From Macrobrachium rosenbergii (taxonomy: Eukaryota > Arthropoda > Malacostraca > Decapoda > Palaemonidae), in the NCBI RefSeq assembly GCF_040412425.1, contig NC_089783.1, positions 42,096,625 through 42,160,624 on the forward strand: a DNA stretch of 64,000 nt, read 5' to 3'. Positions 1-64,000 of the stretch are shown here, in pieces. The translations under genes were made by a program, and so were the position numbers. The notes under the pieces are model-generated. The model did not search any database. It saw only the letters and a program-made list of their open reading frames with translations, and was not told the DNA's origin. Position 1 is the stretch's first letter. Each line of letters opens with the position of its first letter.

Positions 1-169
1 TCAGACAGATTATTTTTGCGAAAAAAAACGGAGAGCATTGCCTGAATGCAATTTCTGGTCTCCAGAGGCAACTTTCGGATAATATTGAATTTCCTCCAGC
101 TATCTATTTGCAGAAACATTTCCAGTGAGAATGAGAATGAAATAAAAATCTTTGTCTCCTGGTAATTAT

Positions 170-237
<68 letters not shown>

Positions 238-1551
238 CCGATGTGAAATCATCAAAGGACATCCAGCATCATGTTCTGCTAATCTTGAATGTCGTTCTTC
301 ATCATTCTTCCCCTCCTTCTTCTTCTTATTCTTCTTCTTCCTGAATTTCATAGTCCCTGAAGGTCACCTTTTCCTTTTTCTATTCTTGTTCAGGTTTTTT
401 TTTTTTTTTATCGGAAACAGGGATCAATATTCGTCCCTGAAAGCTCAAGCATTAGTGAAATGAATCAGGTCCTTTCAGCATTTCTTGACAAGGACAAAAC
501 TACAAATTAGAAAGTTATAAGTAATTACTATAATTAATATGATTCCAATGTACATATTTGACCTCACTGTTTACAATTTCAGATACCAGTGTTAAAAATA
601 ACTTATTTTATATTAAGCTCAGGTATAAGAAATGAAATTATAAACAATTACAGAGTTATGATGAATTAAATATCAATGAAAGTTACCTGATTTAAGAAAA
701 CATGTATAAATTTTATTATCATATGTTATTTAAAAGTCGGAATTGCATAATGTTATGCTACGTAAGTGTTTTCTTTTTTTGCGACATAAATGACATATTT
801 CCACATATCATAACTTTCATGAAATTATTCCGATTTCGTCGCTCACAGTTCTTGCGCCACTTCATCAGGATCTGCTCTCTGCATAACATCAGAGGGATTA
901 CGTAACTGAAACCTTTCACTGACGTCAGTAGCTTAGCACTAAATACTGTGCAAAATAATGGGAGAATATGTATCCTTGGCGTAAGTCTAATAGGAAGGAG
1001 ACGCATGCGCACTGTATCCTCATTCAACAACCACCCATTTTAATACAGAAACCGTAACGTAGTTAGCAAAGTAAAGTTTGTCTTGCTCTGCCATCTTTAC
1101 CTCGAAAAACGATTAATGCTCATTGGGCTGTACAAAAATCTCTATAGGTCTTTTATCGTTAAGCAAATTCATTTATCTTTCATATTTTTGCAATAACCTA
1201 CCGAAAGTTCTGCGGTATAACTGTCGGATGCCGCACTATAAGCCTTAGTTTAAAAAGATGACAAGTATTTCCGGTAATCTGGAAATCAGACCCCTTCCTC
1301 TAACTTCAACTCCATCCTTTAAATTAAAATAGTGAAGCATTTAATTATTGTGGAGTACTACGGAATGCAGATGTACGTACATAGCAGACGTTTAAAACTG
1401 AAAATTATTCCTACCAGCACCCTAAGGAAAATTGCTTTTTCACCTGAAATAGACAAGAGAAGAATCTCTGAGTGAAGAATCTGCGTAGGACCAAGATGAT
1501 TCGTATTATCTTTGAATGTGATCTAAGGTTAAGTTGCTGAAACTCTTCTAC

Positions 1552-1553
<2 letters not shown>
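1..1553. other. Non-coding DNA with one (CT)n array
   Basis: Apart from a CT array at 172-235, this is unique AT-rich sequence. I see no exon encoding the missing arrestin N-terminus on either strand. Confidence 0.5.

Positions 1554-1629
<76 letters not shown>
1554..1629. repeat. (TA)n microsatellite
   Basis: An uninterrupted 76-bp TA run. The flanking 1630-2514 is unique AT-rich DNA with no gene seen. Confidence 0.95.
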
Positions 1630-1632
<3 letters not shown>

Positions 1633-2510
1633 GTATGGTGTGCAGATGCATTGTCGTTTGACAAAGAAATGCTTACACTTATAAAGTTGACTTTGTTCGC
1701 AGCTTGCATTTGTTACTCCCTGAAGTTCCTTTAGACACGAAAGTTATTTAAATGCTAGAATTACTTTATAAGAGATTAAATTGAAATGGTTATTGAGCAT
1801 TCATTTCCTCTGAGGCTTTTACTGAACATTTCTGTTTTATTCTTAGTACAGTATTTCCTCTGAACTTTCTCAATGTAGTAGATATTGCCTTTTTATTTAC
1901 TTTTTACCTAGAAGACCGTGAATGGGAAAATTTGTGAATTTTAAACTTGTGATTGTTCAAGAAGTATGAGAACAAAACAGAACTTCAAAGGATTTTTTAG
2001 AATGTAATGTAACAGCTGTTCTAGTTATTCCCTTTTTCACTTGAAGTATTATGAATGAGAAAACTTTTGGATTTCATAGGTCTGTGTATAAAAAAAATTA
2101 TTAAAAGAATACTTTATGGAAGACCACTGAAAAACAGCAGCTGTGGTCCAATCCTCAAATAAAATTCTTCGGAGAGAGCAAGGATTCCCACTAGACCTAC
2201 AAAGTGTCAGTCTTCCGTAATCTAGATAATCTGTTTCCCTGATGGCTGACAGTGACTGAAGACATGGATTGGCAAGCAGCTGTCTAAAAGGGAAAATGAC
2301 AGTGGAGTCATCAAAGACGAAACTGACGCCAGGAATTAATGAACGGTTTTAGATACCAGGAGTTACGTATAATCTTTTTGTTATGATTTTCTAATGCCTT
2401 GGGCTAAATACTAGATGGAATTGGGTGTACTGGAATACGACTAGGCATTATTGTAGATATTGTATTGGTTTTTTATTTAAAAGACTGCAGATGTTTTTAA
2501 TCTTATCCTT

Positions 2511-2514
<4 letters not shown>

Positions 2515-2599
<85 letters not shown>

Positions 2600-2609
2600 A
2601 TATATATAT

Positions 2610-2669
<60 letters not shown>

Positions 2670-2882
2670 ATGCCACTAAGGAAAGTGAAACAACAGGGTG
2701 GTTGCTAGGACTTTGGATACACGGTCCTTTACTAGCAGTCTGCTAGTAAAGGACCATGTGTCGAAAGGCCTAGCAACCACTCCGTTGTTTTACTTTCCCT
2801 TCGTGGCATTTGCCTTTATTTACACGTTCATCACGTTCCATATCTTTGTGATTCAGTTATACACACACAAATATACATATAA

Positions 2883-2955
<73 letters not shown>
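2515..2955. repeat. Two (TA)n arrays flanking a fold-back
   Basis: TA runs at 2515-2664 (with short TATG and TAAA interruptions) and 2891-2955 enclose the hairpin at 2671-2808. Confidence 0.9.
2671..2808. mobile_element. Fold-back element, family 1
   Basis: An imperfect palindrome with arms of about 66 bases: TGCCACTAAGGAAAGTGAAA on the left pairs with TTTACTTTCCCTTCGTGGCA on the right, and the centre carries CTTTACTAGCAG / CTGCTAGTAAAG. The outer parts match the hairpin at 43378-43512 (GGAAAG-AAAC, GGCCTTTCGA, CCTTTACT), so it is one copy of a dispersed family. Confidence 0.75.
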
Positions 2956-2957
<2 letters not shown>

Positions 2958-3071
2958 GTGTCCATCTGCACATTCGTCCTCAACAAATCTGCTGTCTCTG
3001 TTTTTTTTTTTTTTTTTTTTTGTATAGCCTGAAAGGAGTCATTACATATCTCTTTCCCTCATTCATTCCAG

Positions 3072-52515
<49,444 letters not shown>

Positions 52516-53307
52516 TCCAAGGAGAGATACTAATTTTTTGGGGCATTAGAAAAAAAAAGTTGATCGTAGGAGTTACCAAGTGCGCGTGATGATGGAACTA
52601 AATTCGTTCTCGGTCATGCCTAAAGAGCTGGAAAATTGGCGTCGTTCTGGAAGTACTGGAAAACCCCTCGAAGACAAGAGTCGGGACACTGGAAACTTCC
52701 TATTTCCCTGAGTGTTGTACTGGAACCTACCCAAGGTCTGACTTCGGTGACATTGTTGTGAAGTGGAGTTCCACCAGCTGAGTGCAACAGACACCAGCGT
52801 GAAGTGGGGAACTCGAGATATTAGCAAAGGCATCGTGGAACACTGAGCATAGCAGTGGTTAACAAAGCGAAGTTCTTTAAGCTCCAGTTATACGATAAGA
52901 ATCGAAAAAAAAGATAGACTATCGGATCGAAGAAAATATTCTGTTTCATTCAACCATGCTCTCCATCCAAGAAATGTGTATATACCTTAAATCTAATTGA
53001 CACTTGAAAAGTTTTGATTAGATTGTTATAGTTTTATGTGATTACTGTTTACTTTAATCTTTATATATATTTGTGAATGGAAGTAGCGAGATAGTTATAA
53101 ATGCTGTGGAATATTTATATTCTAAATCAAACAGATATCATTCCTTACGAGGACTCGAAGCCTGTGAGGGAGTACGAAATGAAATGCTGCGTAAACGAGG
53201 TCGATAATCGTAGTAAGAATATTTAACTCTCTTGAGTGAATGGATGTTCGACAACTTGAAAAAGTCATTGATAAAGTTAGAATACTGGTGTATTTAAATG
53301 TAATAAA
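52516..53307 (+). other. Probable 3' UTR with AATAAA poly(A) signal at 53302
   Basis: About 790 bases after the stop codon are free of microsatellites and other repeats, unlike nearly all neighbouring DNA, which suggests transcribed sequence. The first AATAAA I see after the stop is at 53302-53307, followed by a T-rich stretch. Cleavage would fall about 15-25 bases later. The exact end is inferred. Confidence 0.5.
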
Positions 53308-53711
53308 TTTTTCCATAATTTTTTTTATGATTTTGCGGATATGTATGGGATAAATCTATGGCTGCAATATCTTTCCAACTTTATTTAAAAAGAAAATAAG
53401 CAAAGAACGTTATTATTCTATCATGAACAGTATCTCAGCGAACAAGAGAATGAAAGAACAAATAATAGAACTACAATCAAGTAGAAAGAGATCTCTTCTC
53501 TTCTTCATTATCAAACTCATTATGATCTCATTAACACGATATTTACTTATCTCTTACAAAAGTCTCTAACTGTTGACCTCAAGTGACAGCTAATTAATGA
53601 ATTAATTAAACCTGTTGCTAATCAGCCGAGGCATTAATATTATATTATTTTCTCTGGGCCTTTTTCAATATTTGTTTTCTGTTCTTTTGCGCTTTGATAT
53701 GTAAAAGTTTT

Positions 53712-53883
<172 letters not shown>

Positions 53884-53890
53884 TATATTA

Positions 53891-54240
53891 CAGGGATTTT
53901 ACGAAATCCTAGGGAATACGTGAAATGACCAGTTCGCTTAGGATCATTTGATCCCCGGGGCTAGTACTAAACATGGCAAAATAGTGATTCATCTACACTA
54001 TTTCGCCATGTTTAATACTAGCCCCTGGGGATCAAATGAGTTTCACAGTGTTTAGCACTAGCCCCGGTGGGAACAAATGTCCCTAAGAGTATTTGACCCT
54101 CAAGGGGCTAGTAATAAATATGGCAAAACAGTGTAGATGAATCACTGTTTCGCCATGTTTAGTACTAGCCCTCGGGGACCAAAAGTTCCCAAGCGAATTG
54201 GTTATTTCACATATTCATTAGGGATTTCGTGAAATCCCTG
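53891..54240. mobile_element. Nested fold-back element between two (TA)n arrays
   Basis: Ends CAGGGATTTTACGAAATCC and GGATTTCGTGAAATCCCTG form the outer stem, continuing through GTGAAAT and TTCGCTTAGG. Inside are two successive hairpins, each built of GGGGCTAGTA-TAAA-ATGGC and its complement around GTGATTCATCTACAC (or its complement). TA arrays lie 10-17 bases outside both ends. No ORF. Confidence 0.85.
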
Positions 54241-54254
54241 GATTTCACATATTC

Positions 54255-54367
<113 letters not shown>

Positions 54368-54474
54368 TAAATATACTATATAAATATATACATAATTTAT
54401 ATATATAGTAACTTATTTATTCAGGAAAATTATTTTTATCATTCATTGTTATCTTGCACAGAGTATTTGCACCA

Positions 54475-54476
<2 letters not shown>

Positions 54477-54552
<76 letters not shown>

Positions 54553-54553
54553 C
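54477..54553. repeat. (ATT)n microsatellite
   Basis: A 77-bp ATT run. 54554-55699 is unique with no gene seen. Confidence 0.95.
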
Positions 54554-55696
54554 ATCGAGAAAACATTATCAGTTACAAGAACCTCGACTTAGAGCTAATG
54601 TTGAGCATTGCTGGAAATTTTATTTTTTATATACATAAATATATATGATCCACGAAACGGACCTTTAGTGTTTTTTAAATATGTGATAGGATAGTAGACC
54701 ATAATAAACTGAGGACTGTAAATAACTAATAAAACAGCATGACGTGTAACTTAACTATCTCCTGGCTCATAGTCACTGAATAGTAATGCATTTAGGTGAA
54801 TGTATTCGCTACTGTTAAGGAGATTTGCAAAGTAGTGTTTTGTACCGTAGCAGAGAAACAAAAAGAAAAAGAAGCCCTTAAAGATATAATGTACGTTTAT
54901 ATATTCAGGTACCACTAGTCAAGATTTTATAGACTGGACGTCGATTTCGTCTCCGTGCGCACGAGAATCCCAAAACAGTTTCCGTGAGCGTGTACGTAAG
55001 GAAAATATGTATTTGTAGAGTGTATATTGACTCACGTGCATGCAGTATGTATACATGCATACCTGAACGCGTAGGTATGATGCTGTATATAGACGCATAC
55101 ACGCGTGCATGTAAATATATTTATATGAAGACGCAGTGTACATCCTGTTATAGCGGCGAGATTCGAATGACCCTTAAATTAGAGTTTTTGGATAGAGAGT
55201 CTGTAGATCCGCGAGAGAAGTGGTAAATTAATCCAGATATTGTGTTAAGCTCACAGTCATAGAGTCTATTGAATGCTTTCGACTGATACATATAAATGCC
55301 TTTATACTTTTGATATGATTCGTAGATTAGCTATTCATAAAAAAAGAGAGAGAGATCGAAAACGACGAGTAATTAAAATAAAAGTAAATGAATATAAATC
55401 ATAAATATTAATGCAGAGGTCATTTGATTAGTGCAAAAGGTGTAATATATTCATCTCCCTTGTTACAAGAAATTGATATGTATTGTTTTATTGAAAAGGT
55501 CAGTATTTAGATTGTTATATCACATCCACTACTCCTGGTCTCTTGTTAAACAATAGATATTTTGTAAAGCGTGAAATTAATGTACTTGTATTTACTTAAT
55601 TGGGATAAATAATTGTGCATATGAATGCACACAAATATATATATAGAAATAGATAAATGAAGTCATACACACAAACACAAACACACAAATACGCTT

Positions 55697-55699
<3 letters not shown>

Positions 55700-55768
<69 letters not shown>

Positions 55769-55827
55769 GTATACATATACAGGTATATATAATTTATATA
55801 TATATATATATATATAATTTATATATA

Positions 55828-55896
<69 letters not shown>

Positions 55897-55915
55897 TATA
55901 TATATATAAATTTAT
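55700..55915. repeat. (TA)n cluster
   Basis: TA tracts with ACGTATAC, AATTT and GTATA interruptions. 55916-57788 is unique AT-rich DNA in which I recognise no gene. Confidence 0.95.
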
Positions 55916-57784
55916 TTATAAAAGATTACAGCGTGACAAAAAAGGTCACAACATTAGTTGACGCAATGAATGAGTGAAGAATGATGAATATTTAGATTTC
56001 AAGAACCGGATTGCAAGAAAAGGTAAGAGGTGTGTCTATTCCGGAAAATCATTCAAGGTATTTATTTATCAAAAGTCAGCAACGTTTTTAGAGGCATCAT
56101 TCTCCGAAAATCAGCTTCAGTCGTTTGGTTTATAATTTATTGACGTGATAAAACATTCATGTTTTATCACATGAACGTATTTAGGAGAATTTTTTTTTTA
56201 CTACACCCGATTCTTTCTTTTGCTAAGGAGAAATTTAGGTTTAGAACTTGAACTACACCCATATTTTTTCTCTTGTAAAGTTGCGTTTTCACGCTGGAAG
56301 GTGTAATTCTCCTTTTAATGGAAAAAAAAGCAAATGTGCAGTAGAGATACATTCTAATTACGTTATCAACGACTGGTTGTAGGTTGACCATCTCCCAAGA
56401 TTTTCTAAGGCAAGTGCACTACATTAACAAAATTCAAAATGCCAAACTATGTAAAATAGTTTATAAGCGAAGTTATTCTTTCATTTGCACGCATCGCATT
56501 GGTTATAAAACCCGCTGGTTCGGTTACCATGTGCAATTTTAGCGATAAATTTTTGTGACTACCTTTAAGGAGCTAATGTCTTATTCAGGTGTACTGAGAC
56601 TCTGTACACTGGTTCATAACCGATACTTGATACCATGGTTCTTGTTTAAAACATGTTCGAAATATCGCGTCGGACTTGTTTAATAAATAAGTACCTCGTT
56701 TGGATGTCCAAACCCGCAAGCTAGTTTGAAAACATACGAGAACGGACCATTGACTGGTCAGAACATTTCTGGGAATGAGCACTTTTTCAGAGGTAATCGT
56801 TCAGTGGACTGTGAATATGTTTAGCTCAGAAACTTACCCGTTCGTAAGGCAACTTTACGTACTTGTTTCTGGTATGTTGAGAAGCATGTATGTAGGATGT
56901 TCCTGACATGTTGCCAACCTTGCTGAGAAGAATTGTTCAGGTTCCATGTGTCCGCAGCCTGCTGTTTGAATATGGATTTTACCACTCACTTTACACCAGA
57001 AATTCACACAGATTTAAGATTTTTCTATACGTGACGTTTTTTTAACATAGCAGGACAGGTGGTGAGATTTTTGCTAATTAATAAGAATGTTGCAGACAAA
57101 TCTGGAAATCATACAGGTGTATTCATGTTGATATTGGCAAGTTTTCATGCAGACACTTTTATATACTTGCTCTCACACAAACAAACAAACAAATAAGAAT
57201 GTATACACACACATCAACGAACACAGACATGCATCTCAAGCACTCGCCGATGAAGCAGAGAAAGCAAGAGTACGAGATACGAAATAAAATTTCTCTGGGA
57301 GACCAAGAAACGTTTTGTCAGCTGACAAAAAAAAAAATATTGGCTTGAAGAAGAAAATACGGTTCTCGTACCGACCCAAAAATCATTTATCGTAAAATCG
57401 TGGAAGCGAAGGGATTCCAACGTATTCCCTTTAAAGTAGCTTCAAAGAATTTCCGCAAAAAGTCTTTTGATAGTAACTAAGACCAAAAAATGGAGACGAA
57501 ATAAATCTTACTCTTAAGAGGTCAAGACTCTGCTGATGGCATCAGTAATTTTGTGACGTCAGAGGCCAGGGTTACTTTTAATACACCTTTTGTGTGCGAG
57601 TGATTAAGGCTCATTATGGCGTAACCGTTATGAATATAGTACGACGAAGGCTTATAATAAATTCAAGAGAAAGGAACCAATGCATAAATGACAAGTAAAG
57701 TGATTTACAAATTGTAGCTTGCTAAAGACTTATTTTATACTGAATTTCATTGATGAGAGGTTTTTGTAGTATAGAATCAACGTA

Positions 57785-60041
<2,257 letters not shown>

Positions 60042-60101
60042 ATATATTCCCTTCCTCAAGAGCCCACCTCATATGCTGACTGTATGACGAGGCCAACTTG
60101 A
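60042..60101 (+). CDS. Candidate extra terminal exon (speculative)
   Basis: A long pyrimidine tract ending TTCTTTTCCACAG gives a strong 3' splice site at 60041. In one frame the next 19 codons read IYSLPQEPTSYADCMTRPT and stop at TGA 60099-60101; PTSYADC resembles the [PS]-x-Y-[AE]-[ED]-C tails of ARRDC proteins. The following 800 bases lack microsatellites, and AATAAA occurs at 60257 and 60886, as expected of a terminal exon with a 3' UTR. However, this frame needs a phase-0 donor, whereas exon F ends in phase 1, so direct alternative splicing from exon F would read a different 12-residue tail. It could belong to another transcript or be chance. Confidence 0.25.
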   Translation: MYSLPQEPTSYADCMTRPT

Positions 60102-60910
60102 GACTCCTACAAATTTAAAGCAAAGCGTATGTCAAAGATTCAAATAACATTTTCTGGCATATTCAAAACAGGATATTAACAAAAGTTGGCTGAGTAGAGA
60201 AGTTCCAGATAAGATCTCCACAAGCTCTTAAATTAACCAAGATCAAGGCCTAAAAGAATAAAACTTCAGCACGTTCTAACAAGAAAATAAAAAGCAAAGA
60301 GTCAAATAAGATTTCCGCGAATTCCAAACCAAGAAGCACAACGGAGTCCCAAGTTCAAAACGAGAAGCCAACAAAAGCATGCATTCAAAATCTCTTTTAT
60401 TTCAGTTGAAAGCAAGCAAGCAAGCAAGCAAGCAAGCAACACCACGTGTCAGTGGACGAGAACAGAAAGGAGTGGGGAGACACACGGCGTGAGTCAACAG
60501 CTGCATCCGTCCCGAAGGAGCCTTCACCTTTAGGCGGGGATGTTTTGCGAAACGTTCGGCCTGGCGATCTTTGTCAAGACTTATGAAATAACAAACTGAG
60601 CTGAAGAGGCTCCAGGTTGATTGACAGAACGTTATGACAACACGGGACAGCGGTTCAGGATAGGCAGCTAATCAAGAGGACGCTACAACAACACCGCGAA
60701 AAACAAGCAGGGGACGAAGGGACCGTTGTAACGGTTGAAACAACATTTAAAGAGTTGCTCCGATGAGGCAGACGGTCAGGTGGAAAGCGTAACAGCTGTT
60801 TAGAGGAAGCACCGAATCGAGATAACATCACAGCAGCTGTTCAGAGGAAGCGGAAAATTAAGATAGTATAAAAGTATTTTAGCCGAATAAATCGTTCATT
60901 ATATAAGAGA
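60102..60910. other. Repeat-poor, GC-richer stretch
   Basis: No microsatellite except (GCAA)n at 60412-60437. A short duplication (CAGCTGTT-AGAGGAAGC) lies near 60790 and 60836. TATAAAAG at 60867 and AATAAA at 60886. Could be a 3' UTR or an unclassified element; no ORF. Confidence 0.3.
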
Positions 60911-61089
60911 TTACCAAATCTGCGATGTCCTGTAGATCTGTTGTGTCAGCTGTACAGTTATTAAAATGATTTTTTTAATACGCTGCCTCTTCGAAACTGC
61001 CGCTCTAAATGTATCGTAATCCGCGATCTATTTAGAAGAGTCCTCATATTAAGATAATATTAGAGTCAGCAGATCAACAGAACTTATTA

Positions 61090-61335
61090 CTGTCCTAAAT
61101 TGGAAGACTGCAATATCTGCAAAAATACAAAACTGAGAAAAATGGTAGATACTCCCTTGCCTTACTACTGATTTTGCAGATACTGCAAATGGGACCCCCT
61201 AAATACTAGTGGAAGGCATTGAAGAATCACTCTGAAACTGCAGTAACTTGTGTATTAGTATTTCACGAACCCAATAGGTGGCATATCTCAATTTCGAAAA
61301 TTTTGCAGATACTGCAGTTTTTCATTTTAGGGCAG
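61090..61335. mobile_element. Short terminal-inverted-repeat element (MITE-like)
   Basis: CTGTCCTAAATTGGAAGACT-GCAATATCTGCAAAA at the left and TTTTGCAGATACTGCAGTTT-TTCATTTTAGGGCAG at the right pair over about 50 bases. There is a 150-base interior with further GCAGATACTGCA words. No target duplication is clear. Confidence 0.75.
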
Positions 61336-62250
61336 AATATTAACTTGGTAATCACCGTTGTATAGCTAGTAAACGTAGTGATTTATTAATAAAACTTCTA
61401 TTTTTGGGTTAAAACTCATACATTTCATTACCCCTACAGAATGCTGAGGAGGAAGGTAATTATTAACAAGTTCTTTATTAGGTGTTGGAATTTTTCCTCA
61501 CAATCTTTTCGTCCTTTTTAGTTTAATTGTAGACAAGCACTGAAATTTTTTCCCTACCTCAGTTCCAGATTTTGAGCTCTGACTCTTCAATTTTGATAAA
61601 GGATATCGCTCCATTTTCATGATTTATCACAGATGGTTAACTCAGACTTTTGCAATTCAAGTCCCATATTAATGAGGCTCAAGTTTGAAGCTAACTGTGT
61701 AGCGTCGTAAGTTTTTTCCGTTTTCTTAGAGAGAAGGTAACAGGCATCTATCTCTCCGAGATAACAATTCTTTATCCACATTAATCAGTAGGCCATGCCA
61801 TTCAAGCATTAGTGATATCATTTGTTTTACACTAAAAAAGGCATTAAGTAGCAAATTTAAAACACTGATTATTAACAATTTTTTTTAGTTATACAAGGTT
61901 TACATAGAAATTGATTAGTTTACAAAGGTGCTGTGAAAGTCATTTAATTTTTAAGGAACGTAACAACTGTTAAACAGCAATGATTATGAAAAGGCAACAT
62001 GATCAAAGACACTTAGATATTAGAGTCGAATACACTGAACTCTTCAAAAAAAAAACTTCAATCATGTGCAGGTGAGGAGAAAATTTGTATATCGTTACTG
62101 TTTTCCATTATATTATCGATTTTCATTATTATCACACTTTTTTTTTTTGAAGTGTGACACTAGGCTGCTAGGTTTCATTCTCATGCCTAAAGGACTTCCT
62201 GCGAACAGGACTGTAAACACACTTTAGAGTCAATCCCTAACTAGGGAATA
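61336..62250. other. Unique DNA
   Basis: No gene or repeat recognised. A broken TA tract begins near 62255. Confidence 0.4.
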
Positions 62251-62379
62251 GACGTAAGGTATATATATTTATATATATACATATATATACGTATGTATAC
62301 AGTATATATGTACTGTATATATATCTATTACACACGCATATATATGTATATATATCTAAAATGTATGCTAACTTCAAAT

Positions 62380-62715
62380 AGAACATTAGGAGTCAGGAGG
62401 CAGGACAGAGTTAGAAACGATACCATAGGGGAAATTGCGAAAGTTCCTCATGTTTATGAGGTAATGTAAGGGATATGGAGATGGCTTGGACATGTCCTTC
62501 TCACAACCGGAGCGAGAATATTAAGTGATAATGTCAGCTAGTCTTCTGTGGGCACGAGAAGAATTGGAAGTCCCGGGCCTACATGAACGAGAACAGTGAT
62601 AAGGGAGGCTGAAGATGAGTGGAAATTTGTGCAGGTAAAAGCGCAAGAAAGACTTGTGTGGCGGAATTTCACAGGGGCCCTTTGCATTACTTGGCGCTGG
62701 AGGCAAGTTATATTG
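62380..62715 (+). pseudogene. RTE-like retrotransposon ORF2 C-terminus (relic)
   Basis: Reads RRQDRVRNDTIGEIAKVPHV-YEVM, then after a stop WRWLGHVLL, then [21 protein letters not shown] and ERLVWRNFT. These are the R-x-x-D-R-[IV]-R-N-x-x-I, L-R-W-x-G-H-V and G-[TK]-R-x-x-G-R-P-x-x-R-W blocks of RTE/craniate-type ORF2 tails, with stops between. It runs straight into a TATG/TA array. Confidence 0.7.
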
Positions 62716-62930
<215 letters not shown>

Positions 62931-62941
62931 GTGTGTGTGTG

Positions 62942-63055
62942 AGTATTTGGGTACGGAAGAGTTGAAAAACCCAGACGTACTTGGATGAGAATTTTGCGAA
63001 TGCATTTCACAGACGTCTTTTGTGTCACGCAGCGTTGGAAACGATGACGATGTAT
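62942..63055 (+). pseudogene. Second RTE-like tail fragment
   Basis: Reads [20 protein letters not shown] and then DVFCVTQRWKR, aligning with the P-R-x-x-W region and C-terminal Q-R-W/W-R-W-R block of the fragment just upstream. The catalytic domain is absent. Confidence 0.45.
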
Positions 63056-63201
63056 GTATTCACATATTTTTCATAAATTCACAGTAATACATTCATTTAC
63101 TTCATACATTTACTTCATATGGAATAGGTTCCATAATTGCTGCAAAAAAAATGTAAACCTCACAGTGCTTTGGCTAAGTAACGCTAGATTTTATTAGTTT
63201 T

Positions 63202-63505
63202 TAGGGAAAAAAAATAGTTCTTCATTGGAGGGGGTGGGTAGAGCTCTCGTCTAGCACGCTGTTGGCCCAGCGTTCGACTCTCCTACCGGCCAATGAAGAA
63301 TTAGAGGAATTTATTTCCGGTGTTAGAAGTTCATTTCTCGTCATAATGTGGTTCGGATTCCACAATAATCTGTAGGTCCCGTTGCTAGGTAGCCAGTTGG
63401 CTCTTTGCCACGTAAAATAAATCTAATCCTTCGGGCCAGCCCTAGGAGAGCTGTTAATCAGCTCAGTGGTCTGGTTAAACTAAGATATACTTAACCTAGG
63501 GAAAA
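63202..63505 (+). mobile_element. tRNA-derived SINE, full length
   Basis: Same family as 8645: GGTGGGTAGAGCTC head, B box-like GCGTTCGACTC, body AGAATTAGAGGAATTTATTT, GGGCCAGCCCTAGGAGAGCT, end CTAAGATATACTTAAC. TAGGGAAAA flanks it at 63202-63210 and 63497-63505. The A box is more diverged than at 8656. Confidence 0.88.
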
Positions 63506-64000
63506 TAAACAGTAGCGTTCCATACAGACCGATCAATTAAATTTGCATCTTATTGTCTATGTGATGTTTGGACTTATTTGCTCGAGACAATATTGAACAG
63601 ATTTCCCTTGTTGACTGGTTCTCTTCAAAAGAGGCGGTAACTAGACCTCTAATTATACCATAGAAAAGAAATTCAATATTCTTTCTCTCTCACCTACATT
63701 GTATTCTGAACTTTGGGCTAAAACTAAAATTTAATCATTATATATTTCTGTCTTGTTTGTTTAAAATGAAAACAACGCTGTTACACCGGAAAACAAAATT
63801 GTTTGTTTTGTGTTCTTTTCTGACATTTCTATATAATTTCCACGTGAAACTAGAGCACTGTTATATTTTGCACAGCGATAATTAGAATTATACCAACAAC
63901 CCACCTGTGTTAAAAGTTCGCCATTTTTGCTTTTGTTTCCCATAGTTAAGTTTATTCGCACAAAGCTTTCAGCATGATGTTAGTTTAGCTGAAAAGAATA
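63506..64000. other. Unique DNA at window end
   Basis: No gene or repeat recognised. Confidence 0.4.

Noticed and set aside
1..3071. Exon for the arrestin N-terminus
   Set aside because: Looked for a frame with the Y-x-x-G-x-x-h-x-G-x-h pattern before a GT; none seen, so left as probably upstream of the window.
60840..60910. LTR promoter and polyadenylation region (TATAAAAG then AATAAA)
   Set aside because: Only about 20 bases apart, with no matching second repeat, primer-binding site or polypurine tract found.

Overview
The window is AT-rich, intron-dominated eukaryotic DNA with extreme simple-sequence content: dozens of long (CT)n, (TA)n and (ATT)n arrays. It carries tRNA-derived SINEs, fold-back elements, minisatellites and decayed non-LTR retrotransposons. 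The SINE and hairpin families resemble repeats I associate with decapod crustaceans (shrimp, prawn, crayfish, crab). That taxonomic reading comes from memory and from the microsatellite load, not from a search.

Only one protein-coding gene is clearly supported. It is a plus-strand alpha-arrestin (arrestin domain-containing protein, ARRDC-type) with seven exons in consistent phase: 3072-3194, 7228-7358, 37700-37795, 40768-40947, 49667-49864, 51324-51438 and 52214-52515 (stop at 52513-52515). Together they encode 381 residues, counting one split codon at the 5' edge. They cover most of the N-terminal arrestin fold, the whole C-terminal arrestin fold and a Ser/Lys-rich tail. The first roughly 40-50 residues are not recognisable here and probably lie upstream. 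Introns range from 775 bp to 30.3 kb. A candidate poly(A) signal lies at 53302-53307. A possible further terminal exon with a very good 3' splice site lies at 60042.

Layout: 1-3071, upstream intron or flank with TA arrays and one fold-back; 3072-7358, exons 1-2 with CT arrays; 7359-37699, a giant intron holding most of the repeats (SINEs, seven-copy hairpin family members, 23-, 31- and 53-bp minisatellites, an inverted SINE pair, a reverse-transcriptase relic); 37700-40947, exons 3-4 separated by a 36-bp minisatellite; 40948-49666, an intron with three adjacent fold-backs, an ~800-bp segmental duplication and two more hairpin elements; 49667-52515, the last three exons, two of them preceded by ~235-bp microsatellites; 52516-64000, 3' UTR and downstream DNA with TA arrays, a nested fold-back, an inverted-repeat element, RTE-like retrotransposon tails and a SINE.

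There is no prokaryotic gene cluster, CRISPR array, rRNA or convincing functional tRNA. The most unusual material is structural: (i) a family of about 400-bp elements made of four successive hairpins; (ii) a 794-bp terminal-inverted-repeat element whose interior is a 53-bp minisatellite, each unit itself a hairpin; (iii) a set of fold-backs that repeatedly sit beside (TA)n arrays.
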